64,000 bases of DNA from Crotophaga sulcirostris (lineage: Eukaryota; Chordata; Aves; Cuculiformes; Crotophagidae). The stretch's first letter is position 1, and every line of letters begins with the position of its first letter. Below the pieces are notes generated by a model that saw nothing but the letters and a program-made list of their open reading frames with translations, made no database searches and was not told where the DNA came from. The stretch is taken from NCBI GenBank assembly GCA_013397455.1, contig VYZB01000525.1, positions 537,549 through 601,548 on the forward strand, in the 5' to 3' direction. Below are positions 13,100 to 24,400 of this stretch, one piece after another. The translations under genes and the position numbers were made by a program.

Positions 13100-16000
13100 A
13101 ATTGTAAATTTCATATTTATTGACCTGAAAGCATGATCAGCCACCAAACTGCTGATATGGAAATCTGACGTTTCCAGTACTTTATTTTTCAACTCAAAAA
13201 TAATATCTGAGTCCCAAATGTAAGAGGAGGAGTTAGTAAAAGTTATTTGAATTTGCCTGAAAAACAGACAGGCTTAGGTTTTACGTGACAAACTGTTTCA
13301 GCAGCTCACTAATTTCTAGCCTATATGCTGCAGGGTAATCAGTGCAATTCCCAGGAAATACATGAAGGCTTTAATGAGCCGTGACATGTTCAGCGCACAG
13401 TCAGCATGAAGCAATGCAGTGTGAGGAAGCTTTTGGCAAAGGCTGATGCGCGTAGGTCCTGGCTCCTGAGGAACCAGCTGCTAATCCTGACACTTGCCCA
13501 GGGAACTCAAACAGTTGGAACTCAGTACCACCTCAGTTCAGCTCTTTCTCTATAAAATTACTGTATCCATAATTTACCTCATTCATAGGTACATTTCCAA
13601 AACAAGTTCCCCATACTGTTGCTGTTTTAGGATACTCACTGTAGGTGTTTCTACTGGAACACTTCTGTTCTTTTCCAAGATTCAACTTTTGTAAAAGTCA
13701 CTGATGTTAAAAGTGTGTAAACCCACTAAGCAAGTAAAACAAAATGCTCATGAACCATAGCGGGCAGGGTCCTCCCATCCATAAACAAAACCAGGGAGAA
13801 AGGTGACTACTTATTTGAACCCAAGGAAATTATGTTAATCTCAGATTTCAGCATCCTAAATGTAATGTTTTTGACTGGGAGGTACTTTATTTTTTTATTT
13901 TGGTGGTCCATTGTTTTGGATTGCTATGCCAAGTCTTTAAAGGAATGATTTTATTTTAATCCATTCTAAAATGTAAAGGCAAGTATCATATTCTTACAAA
14001 GTCAAAGACTAAGAAATTTCAGTAAACATTTAAGTGAACCCAACTCTTCTTGTCTTCCTCAGACAGACCCTCCCCTCTGTTAATCAGAACTGCAGCAATG
14101 AGACTCCATAAGCAAACCCAAGTGTGAATGAAAACTCCAGCAAAATTTGGAACGGGAAGGATATCTTTTATTAGGCCAACTAATGCAGCTAAAAATAAGA
14201 AACAGAAATACTTTTGTGTACACAAACACCTTGGCATGCACAGAGATGAAACTGGATTTGATTTTTGTTAAATAAACACCAATGCCTGTGTTGAAATGGA
14301 CAGAGAAGAGGGACAGCTACTGGCAGATGGGGTGGATTTTTAAAATTCGTTTTACTGAAGTGCTGTTAGTATCATTGGTGAAGAGCTTACCCATGGCAAT
14401 GTTTAAATTGCCTGGATCCTTTTAACCATTATTACTTTTGTTTGAAAACTTTCTGAGTAATAGCTAAAGATTTTTGGGGAGCACACGCTTGGGGAATGAT
14501 GTACTGAGCACTATAATGAAAGCAGCCCAGAGACAAGATGATGCGGTGGCTTTCAATAGCTTCCTCCCTTCCTTTGCCCTTAAACCACACACAAAAACAC
14601 ATCCTAGGTGGTCTAGGAGGCATTGCCTAGAAATACAGAGTGCTTGAATTGCACATGTGATTGTTACACTAGGATAAAAGCTGGAGTCAGGACAAGGGCA
14701 GATCCTGCTGCTTCAGTATTTGTACTTTTTGAAAAGCTAATTTGGCAAGCAGCATAACAAGAGCCTAACAAGTGGATGGACATATGGGAAGGCAAAATTA
14801 TTGTGCATTAGGAAGACTGCAGATGTGAGCAGAAGTAAGGGCGTAACTCCATATGGCACTTTGCTGACCTTCAGTTGGTGCCTGAATGACAGTACGCAGT
14901 GCAGGTCGTGCCATCTGAGGGATGCGGTACTGGGAGCAGGGCTGAAACCAGACAGAACTGGATTTATGCAGATTGTATGCTTCCTAAAACACAATAAAGC
15001 AGCTACCGACAGCTGTTGTGCTGGAGATCACTATGGTATTACTGCACTTTGCAACTCTTAACACCTTCCCTAAAACACTTAGGGCGTACCATGCTTCAGG
15101 AACAAAATACTGTTACCACTACTAAAGTGATGGTGGTTCTTAGCCCCTGTTAATTCCCTGTGCAGGAAGACGATAAGTGAGTGTGCAGGATACTTGATCT
15201 CTGTCCATGTTTTCATTGGTTTAAAAGCCTTTGGAGAGGAAATGATTTAATCTTTTCAAACACAGAATATTAAAAATCCTGTGGTTAGCATGTTTATTTG
15301 AGAAACGTAGTGGATTTTTTAATAAACTAATCTCAGAGGGAGTGTATGTTAGGTATAATAGCTGTGGCACACTCTTATTGGGAAAGTGTGATGTGTGGAA
15401 GGCTTAATTCTTCAACCTAGAAATCCTTTGGTGACATACACTTGTTAAGTCCAAACTCTGACTTCTGATTTATTATATTTTGTTCCTCCCTTTCCCTTTT
15501 GGCTGTTAATCCTAACACTGGCTAGAAGTTTGGCCTCATTTTATCAATGGCTACTTGAAGTGCTCAGGAGGATTTGCTCCAGTATTCACCAGAAGCCTTT
15601 GATATATGAGATTGTAGGCTAACACCAATAATCTTTTGTGAGGAAGTGTCACAATACATACATCGATCATCCAAGCCTATATCTGTCAGACTCTCCCAAC
15701 CCAACCGTATTTTTCATGACACAATGCGGCGCATGGCCTTTAAATTACCCATCTGTCTGACAAATCAGTGAGTGTGGCAGAAACTGGCAGCAGTTTGACG
15801 TCGCCTATCACTTTAACTGAAGTGAAAGTAATGCAAACAGATTTACGGGATCCCCTTTGATTATAGACTATGAATATATTTGGAATTTATGTTTGGGAGA
15901 GAGAGAAAACAGTGAGGCAGGAAAGGCTTGTAGGCAAAAGCACTAGTGTTAGTTTTGCAGGTTTGCATTTATTGTGACAGAGATTGTTATGTTCTTATTT

Positions 16001-18657
16001 TTTTCCTCCACATATGTTGCATCTCAGCTGAATATCTCTGACTTTTTTCCTTCTCTCTCTTTTTTCTTCTTTTTTTTTTTGTCCTGGGTGATTATTTAGG
16101 CGTTCTATTTCATAACATTATAAATAGCAAGGCTGGATTTTTTAAAATGTATTTGCAGTACAGCTATCAAATATATCTTTAGTGTACACTGCATAGCAGT
16201 AAATATTACTGAATTTCTAAGTTTGCTTTGAATACAATAGAGGTCAGCAGAATATACATGGCTGTTGTAAGCTCACAGGATGGCTGCTCATGGCAATGCT
16301 GGTGAGAACTTGAGTTCTCTGATGGAGTAGAGCAAAGCACTGACTTTGGGGTTTTTGATCCAATAGTTTATTTTTGTTGCAGAAGTAAGAGATCTTACCT
16401 TGGCTTTTGCCCTTTGATACCTCCATGCAGAAGCTCTTGCCCTAGAATAGTATTGCCTTGAATTTGGTTCATAACCAAAGTCTGCTTAGCAAACCTGCTT
16501 TTTTTAGAAAGGGGATTTTATGCTACTTCTTCCGGGTGTTGTTTAAGTGTAGTGGTGAATTTGTGATGGAGAAAGCTGAGACTGAGAACTACTGAGTGTG
16601 TCTCACGTACAGGCAACAACATGCCCATTCAAACAACTCTTGGCTGCAGCTGAACTCTTGAAGCCCTAAGCCATCCAATCGAAGTAAGTGGTAGGGTGGT
16701 ACCCTTTGGGAGTGAGTACATTTGTTGAATCATTTTCTGAGTTCTCTGGAGCTTACACAAGCTTCTCTTGATACTCTGCTTGACTTTCTTCAGAGAAACC
16801 GTAGAATTAAGTGAGTCTGTTGTTTTTAAAGGAATAGTTTTCATGAACAAAGGTGCAGGCATTGGAAGTCACTTAACAAAACAGATAGTTGTGGTCCAGC
16901 TGTGATGACTTTTGCCAGTATTTGAGCGGAAATTGTGACTTGTGGGGTTGCCACAGAAATTCAGCCCAATCCCTAAACACCTGCAGAGTTTCCTCATGCC
17001 AGGCAGCACTGAGCTAGCAGTGATCTGTCACTACTTTGTGTTCTTGTATTCCCCTGTTATCACAGCCATTGGTAGCTGTGGGGCTTGTGATCTACAGCTG
17101 CTGAACTCTGGCAAATGCTTTTCTAAACCTGGAGTCCTTACACTGAATTTTGCTTGGGGGATGTTGACATAACCTTGAGCTGAATTTGGTTTGTTGATTC
17201 CAACATACAGCCTAAACTTCTATCTGGGCAATGTGGCTCTATGGGTATTTCAAAACAGTGGAGGGAAGATGTCTTGCAAAGAGAGAAACAGGTAACATTC
17301 CCCCTCCTTGCTAAACCATAGAGACCATGATCATTAGGATGATTGCTACGTGGAACAAAACGGGCCTGCTGCACAAAGGAAAAGGTGTCGGCAAATGGAG
17401 TTCAACACTGATGGGATGGATACTTTCCAGCCCACAGTTACTTATTTGGAAATCACATCCCGGCTACTGTAAATGGACTGTTGGTAGTGTTACTCCTGTG
17501 TTTTCTGACAGTCTTCATCTCCAGCCTTTGTACATGATGATGAGAGAGGCATTTTTGACTTGCACGTAGGCTTCTGCCAAGCTTGTGGCAGCTGGGTTCT
17601 TGCATAAGCATCTCCTCCCACCTCCCTAAGTGAGGAGGTGGATACAGTGATGCGAAGTACTGCATTTTGTCACACAAGTTTGTGTCTACAAGATTTCATG
17701 AGGCCTCTGCAGACATAGGTCAGTTCATATTAATACTTAGGGGTCCTGGGGAAGAACAAGTACAGCAGAGATTTAGTGGCTGACTGAAGTTGCCATGGAT
17801 GTTTTTTGAGTGCCCAGGAGCCTCTGGCTGCTCTCCACAGGGTGGAGAAGGGTCTCCACATGTGGTCTTTGGGCTCTTTCTGTCGTCCTATCTGGAACTT
17901 GGTTAGTGGGAAATAAGCAAAGCTTTGTTTTGGCTCAAGGAAACCTTGATGTATTTGCATTTAATCCCTAGCAGACTAGGACATCCCCCGTGCTTGCTGT
18001 TTTTTCAAACCCAAGCTACTCCTATTTTAAAATCTTCATCCACAGTTCTCCTATCAGATCCTGCCTGCATTCCATATCCCTTCTGGAAACACATTTATCG
18101 GAGAGCCCTTTGTGGAAGTCCCACACAGTGTTGGTGTTTGCGATGGAAGCCCCACCTACATTTGAAGTACAGAAGACATGTACTGTCTCAGTGTAGTGTT
18201 CAAAGCATGGACATCAGCATCATCACAGTGAAAAGCAAAGCTACAGATAGTATCTTTGTTGAATCTGTACCTGTGATATAATCCTGTCTCTGCTACGAGG
18301 TTTCTTTTCAGGCACAGTTTTGTGAATCAGGGATCTGACCAAGGGCATGTGGAGCTGTGGCTTTGGAGGTGTTCTGCATAGCTCTAGTAGCAGAGCAGAG
18401 GACACGTGTTAGCAAAGTCCCACTGATATGCCTTTTGGTTTAAACCAGTCATAGACTGTTCTATGAAGGGAGGAGCTCTGCAACCCATGCTTTCCAGTGA
18501 TGACCTCTAGTACAGCATTGTCTGAATGTCATGTCTAGGACCCAGTAAATGATACTGGATGATGATCTCCAAGCACAACCTGACCCCCTTTGGATAACTG
18601 TTGATGAAACGAAACACCTGCTTTTTTTTGAATTAACAAATTTTTCTTTACCTCCAG
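13100..18657. other. Probable last intron of ANTXR-family gene
   Basis: By position, this lies directly upstream of the splice acceptor of the terminal ANTXR-family exon, so it is most likely intronic. I searched by eye for the preceding cytoplasmic-tail exon and for the vWA and transmembrane exons and did not recognise them here. An unusual motif-rich stretch lies at about 15720-15900 (see findings). No named repeat seen. Confidence 0.45.
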
Positions 18658-18885
18658 GGAAGATGCATAAATTTCACTCGGGTGAAATCGGATGGAACCT
18701 CTGCCCCTTACAGCCCACCGCCAAAGCTGCCACAGCGCAACAATGTTCCTCTCAACAATGCTCCAAGGAATCCTTCTCCTGTGTCTTTGCAGCCCCCTTC
18801 CAGGCAGCCACCTCCTGGACCACCCCCATCCAGAGCCCCTCCTGGACCTCCTCCTTCACGCCCACCCCCACAGCCCGTGGCTTAG
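18658..18885 (+). CDS. ANTXRL: Anthrax toxin receptor-like, terminal coding exon (partial gene)
   Basis: The exon follows a good acceptor (TTTTTCTTTACCTCCAG, ending at 18657) and encodes 75 residues before TAG at 18883-18885. Residues 1-10 are GRCINFTRVK, a motif I know from the cytoplasmic tail of ANTXR1, just before its proline-rich end. The rest is proline-rich, with two GPPPSR units and the ending SRPPPQPVA, again like ANTXR1. ANTXR proteins are single-pass membrane receptors with an extracellular vWA/MIDAS domain that bind extracellular matrix; the cytoplasmic tail links to actin. Only the tail is present here, so binding cannot be judged. ANTXRL rather than ANTXR1 is inferred from adjacency to ANXA8, as in human 10q11. 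A proline-rich composition keeps all three + frames open; homology picks this one. Confidence 0.8.
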   Translation, partial: GRCINFTRVKSDGTSAPYSPPPKLPQRNNVPLNNAPRNPSPVSLQPPSRQPPPGPPPSRAPPGPPPSRPPPQPVA

Positions 18886-21459
18886 AGTGTGGCAAAACTC
18901 TGACCGACAAAACATGTCTCTTTGCTGAATGCGGCATATTTATTGAGTATCGGTTTACAGTTAAAGATATCAGAATTTGTTGCTGGTCAGCAAAAAAAGA
19001 AGAAAAAAAAAAAGAAAAATTGCCAAGTGTCAATTTTAGTATATGAATATATTTATACCACACGTGCTGAGTAAAATTCAGTGGATAGATTCAGAGCTAC
19101 GGGGTATATAACAAACCAAAATTATCGTCTAGATACGGTAGCAGCTTTTGTATGTATACATTTGAAGATCTATTTACATATGACATTTGTCTGACTTGAT
19201 ATGTCAGATCATTAATTAATAACTTTAGCCATTACAGGCGCATCAGTTGTTTTGATAGCTGCCACTTGCAAGTTGGTTATACATAGTTCATTGAGGAATT
19301 TGCTTTCTTTTCCCCAACAGTACTGAATCCAGATGTTAATATGGAACAATAATTGCAAAGATAACTTTATGCCTTTGGTTCTGCAGATGGAATTTCTGTG
19401 AAAGTTTATAAGAAGACTATAACAATAATGAGTTAACATGAGACTATATGCCAATAATCTAGCAACAGAAATCTAGCATAGAAGAGAAAAATCAGATTTG
19501 AGCTTGCCATCTCTGCATATGTTTAGATGTGGTTGCATAGGATAGCCACTGAAGGCCAGATATTGGTTCTATAAATCCAAACCTTGAACAAGATCTCGGT
19601 TCAGATTTGCCTGAAGTTCAGAGGAATTTTGAGAAAAAAACGATTTTGCTACATATTTAGTTTTCATTTACAGAAAACACAGTCCAAATGGAGCAAGTAT
19701 ACATGCAATATGAGCATAAATGCTGTAACATGCAAACAGCGTATGTTATATCAGCAGCATTGAAGGACTGATTCCATTGCTGTTTAATTAGATAAATTTC
19801 CTTCTGATTTTACTGCCAAACAGAACTAGATTCTCTTCTGATTCAATATGAATTCCTCTATGATTAGCTCTTTCTTTGGACTACCCAGATCTCATTAATA
19901 TGTAACCTTATAGTCTACCTGTGGTTGAGAGGCGTGGTGTGATTGGTCAGTATGAGGTTTTATCCATGTTTTATATAATGTTTGGCTAGAGGATTTTCCA
20001 AACATTGTGACTGCAGGCCCATGACCTCAATTCTGCGTGTCATCAGAAAGTGATGTGAGGATCCACACAGACGTGGGAATTTATGACGTGGGACTGTGGG
20101 ACAGCCCATACATAGTGTTCACTAAGCCATACCTGAGTGGGTTGTGCCCAGATCATTCCCTAGTGAATCAAAATAACACCTGAGCTTGCTTTTCCTCTAC
20201 CACTACTTATCATATTGTATTGGAGAGGGTGGCTGCAAATCTCTATCCTGGTTTGCTTTGGCACTGGCTGCCTTACTAGGATAGTTGTAGAAATAATGTT
20301 TATGTTGCATTATGACACAGCATATATCTATCTCTCCATCTGTGTGTACGTGTGGGTGTGTAGCACATCACAGTAGCTACTGGCACATAAGACCAAGGTA
20401 AAATACGAGCTGTTTCATGCAGTTACTCCAGATTCAAGGCCTCTTCATGCAGTTGTTACAGGCATATAAAGTTACACTGGTGCAAATAGAAATCAGGCTT
20501 CTTATTTCCAGTGGAAGTCCCACTTGCAGAACACCCTACCAAGCTCTCATCGGTCTGTGCTGATCACTGTGACGTGCCGTGTGTATGCAGTTGAGGTTGT
20601 CAAAGATAAACTCAGAACAACCACAGAGCCTCTTTCTCCTCTTGCACTGCTATGCTCTCTTGAGTTATGCTCTTACCTCATGTATATTGGTGCAGGTAGT
20701 GGAATCACACTCATGGGTGCCAACTGACCTTGGAGCTGTTCCTAATTCAGACCTGAGCCAGCAAAGCATTTCTGCATGCATGAAAATGTCCTGCATGTCA
20801 AGAGGATCATCCTTATGCCCAAGTACTTTGCTGACCTGTGATTTCATTGTGATCAGAAAGGAGAACTGGGATGCACTCAACCCTGTCCTCATTCTTTTTA
20901 GTCACTTGAATAGGGTCTGGATAATTTGGTCCATAAGAAGGGATTTCTGTTTGGAGGAGAGACAATTGTGTGTGTATGTGTGTGTGTGTGTCTATGTTTG
21001 CATGTGGGAACTGTGTAGGTTTTTGTTTGGTTTCTCTTCCCTTACAAAAATTGCTCAGAGAGTAGCACTCCTATGAATGGAAAGGCCTTTTGCAGCCCGT
21101 GCGACACACAGTCATCGCTTACTTGTCTCTGTTTCTTTCAGTTGAAAGGTGAAACATGGACATGTCCAATTTTCCACTGCAGTTCTGGTGAAGCTCCACT
21201 TCTGACACCAGTGAAAGGACCTGGATGACTGCAGTTGGGAGGGGTAGAGACTTGGATGTGGGGGAGGGTGCTTTACCAGCAGAGATCATTGGCTGCCGTT
21301 ATTTTGGGCATATGGAAGCCTACGCGAAGTAAACTTGCTGGGTCCAAGACCAGTTGTAATGTGTACATATCGTTGAACCTTAGCCTCTCATGTAGGCTGT
21401 TTAAGAATAATTAGACAACAAATGCTAACCCGGAATTGAAATAGCATAGGGTAATAAAA
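18886..21459 (+). other. Possible 3' UTR of the ANTXR-family gene
   Basis: Sequence after the TAG. A purine tract (mostly A with G) lies at about 18990-19019. The first AATAAA that I find downstream on this strand is at 21454-21459, which would give a UTR of about 2.6 kb. Long 3' UTRs occur in ANTXR genes, but a variant signal could end the transcript earlier. The extent is therefore a guess. Confidence 0.3.
20967..20992. repeat. (TG)n microsatellite
   Basis: Imperfect TG dinucleotide run interrupted by a TATG unit. A shorter related run occurs near 20341-20362. Confidence 0.85.
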
Positions 21460-24400
21460 TTGATTCCCCTGTCAGGGCAAAACATGGCATTTGAGATTTA
21501 GCTGCTTATGGGAGTGGGGCAGACCACTGCTCTGAAGATGGCAAGTCTCTTATCAGTAGGTGGTGATGAGATTGAAACAATGGGGGAGCTCACAAATGAT
21601 GTAATAATAAAAGGCAAAACTTGCTTACAGAATTACTATCTGCCGTTAAAGTTGAATTGATGGGTCAGGAGTAAACTTTAGCTAATGAGAAAGCCTGGGA
21701 GCCAGATTTTGTATTGTCTCACACCTGTGCAGATCTTGAGGGGGTGCAGAGTTGTTGCAGATTTGCATTGATGTTAATGTTGGTAGAACTTGACTCGCTT
21801 CCACTGAGAACGGAGGTATTGGCTTCTCACAATCACATATCCAACACGCCTGTTGTTTGCAGTTGAGTGGAATATTCTATTTCAGTGGAATAGCCAGTCT
21901 TGTGGAGATAACAGATGCTAACCATTTCTGCATAAGTTGTAAGTACAGTGAGAATATGTGTGGTTTGCGCTTCCAGGTGATCAGGTCCATATATGATAAA
22001 GCAAGAAGCACCATGAATTTGAAAATTGGATTCAGCATAAATGGATTTCCCAGAATTTTCTCTGTATAAAATTAAGCCTTTGATGGGTGACTCAAGTTTT
22101 GCCTGCAGCTTCTGTGATGAGAGCACTGCAGGCTTAGTTTGCCAATAAAGGGGGAAGAAGAGAAAGTGGACCTGAACTGAATTGCCTTTGCAAAGGTGGG
22201 GGCAGTGAATATGCTGCGCTGGCTACAGAAAGGCCTTTTGGTTGTGTAGAAATGTACTCATTTGCAGTGATCTCAAGCACTATAACAATGCAATAGGAGG
22301 AACTGAGTGTTATTTTACCATCTGTTGAGCTTGATCTTACCTGGTGTAAATGAACATAGGCCAACTGAAATCAACGCAGTAATACTGGTGTCTGTCAGCT
22401 GAGAGCTGGCTCAAAATAAATGAAGGGAAAAAATCCCTCTAACTGGCTTGATATTTCAATGTTTGTTTAGCTATGCTTGTATGTCACTTGTGATTACTGT
22501 AGTTACACTGCTAAGAAATGTTCTCACGTGGGACGATACCCCTGTATTTTCCAGCATATGGCATCATTTGAAACTTGCAAAAAGTGAGTGTCTAATGCTT
22601 CTCCAAATCCAAGAGAAAAATGTGGATTCAGGGGACCTTTGGCTCACACAGCACAGATGTGAAATAACACAAGGTGCAAAGCAGCAGGGAGGGAAAGACC
22701 ATGTGTTTAAAGCTGATACAAAACCACATTGATCAAAGCATATTTATAGCCATCTTTCAACCTCAGTACATGCATTGCCATCTGTGGTAGTAGCCTGCAG
22801 AGCAGACGGTCCTAAATGTAAAAAAGAAAAAAAAAAAAAAAGAAGGGAAAAGAATCAGCTCTTCATCTGAATGAGCGAGCATAACAATGAATGACATTAT
22901 TTCATGAACTGTACCAGTTCAAATACATGTGCGCCTGGTGTTCCTAATGCTTATTACTCCTGTTAGTCTTTAGACAACATGATCCATAATATGCTTTCTC
23001 TCTTTAATTTTTTTCTGGTATTATTGTTACTTTGTTTTGTTGTTTTTTTTTAAAAAAAACACTTTCCACTGAAAAAAACAGCCCTACTTCTGTAAATATA
23101 GAGTTTAATTTGGAGGAGACAGCACACTTCTGGATGTTACTGCTGGACAGTTATTTATTAAAAGGGGCTTAAGATGAATAAATACAGGTGGCTCAGGATA
23201 CATGCATGCAAGTGTGATAATGCAGTGTAGCATTTTCAGACCTCTGGTTTTGGGGGAAGGGGAATTTTTGGGTCATCCTAGTTTGTTTAGAAGTTTGTTA
23301 CTGATTTGATACTTTTGAATAATGCAATAGAGATTCCTAACATATAAGAGTGCTTGAACAGATGTGTAGATTATGATAGCTTTTTTATTGGGGGGGGAGG
23401 GGCTAGTGAAGGAGAAATGTTTTAGTTTTTAAGGGAAAAATGTACTGTACTAAACTTTTTTTTTAGAAAAAGATGTGTGTTTCCAGAAACAGTGGTGGTG
23501 TGGGCTGATAGACAGCCAGGGCATGGAGATGAGGGATAGAGGAAGCGGTTGGATTTTTGAGGGAAAAAAAAGTTTTCCTGGGGTTGTGGGTTTGTTATAG
23601 GTATATGTGGTACAAATTTCTGTAACTGACATGCTGCTTCCATGTTATAATCATGTAGCCTTTATACATTTTATGCGCCTGCTCCATTTTCTGAGAAAAC
23701 CTTGCAAATATAATGCCTGCATGCAAATGTGGGAGACGTAGCCAAAGTCTTATAATCCAATGTAATGTAGTCTTAATGGATTCAAAATCAACAATAAAAG
23801 TGCTTACTGGTTAAACACTACAGAGAACTTCATTGCAGGGTCATTTTAAGAGCGGGTAAGCTTGTCTGTACCTGATTTCTAATCAGCTCAGCCATATAAT
23901 GGTATGGAGGAGGATTCCCATGCCCAAGTTGCTACCAATTCATTATTTGACAAGGGTATGTTCTGTTCCTCCGTTTCATGTTTCTAGTCCGTGAATTTAA
24001 ATCTTTGCCTAATTCAAAGGTAAGCCATCATTTGTTGGAAACAGTTTTAAATCTCAGGTAACAGGGTAGAAATGCTGAGTAAATTCCACTGGAGTCGGGG
24101 CTCAAACATTGATTGACACATGGAGCAGGATCTGAGCTTAACTGTTGGTATCTCAAAGAGAAGTCATCAAATACATAGAAAAAACCAAAGCAAAAACATG
24201 CAAGGTAAGATGATAAAGCTCAAGGTTTTAACAAAGAAATTTTATGGCGAATCCTATACCTATGAAAACACTGGACTCACCAGGCTACAAACACAACTAC
24301 TGATTTTCAGGAGCCTTGCCTGAAGGACTCAGAACTGCATCATAAGACCCTTCTCCCTGTCTCTGAAGTTTTTTCTTTCTTCCCTGCTGCTAATGCTTCC

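Noticed and set aside
18990..19019. A-rich tract after the ANTXR-family stop as a retroposed poly(A) tail
   Set aside because: A true intron acceptor precedes the exon and the tract is mixed A and G, so this is not a processed copy.
18549..19046. Longer open frame over the ANTXR-family exon in another + frame
   Set aside because: It is a shadow: the C-rich exon keeps all three + frames open. Only the 18658-18885 frame gives the ANTXR cytoplasmic motif and starts at a splice acceptor.
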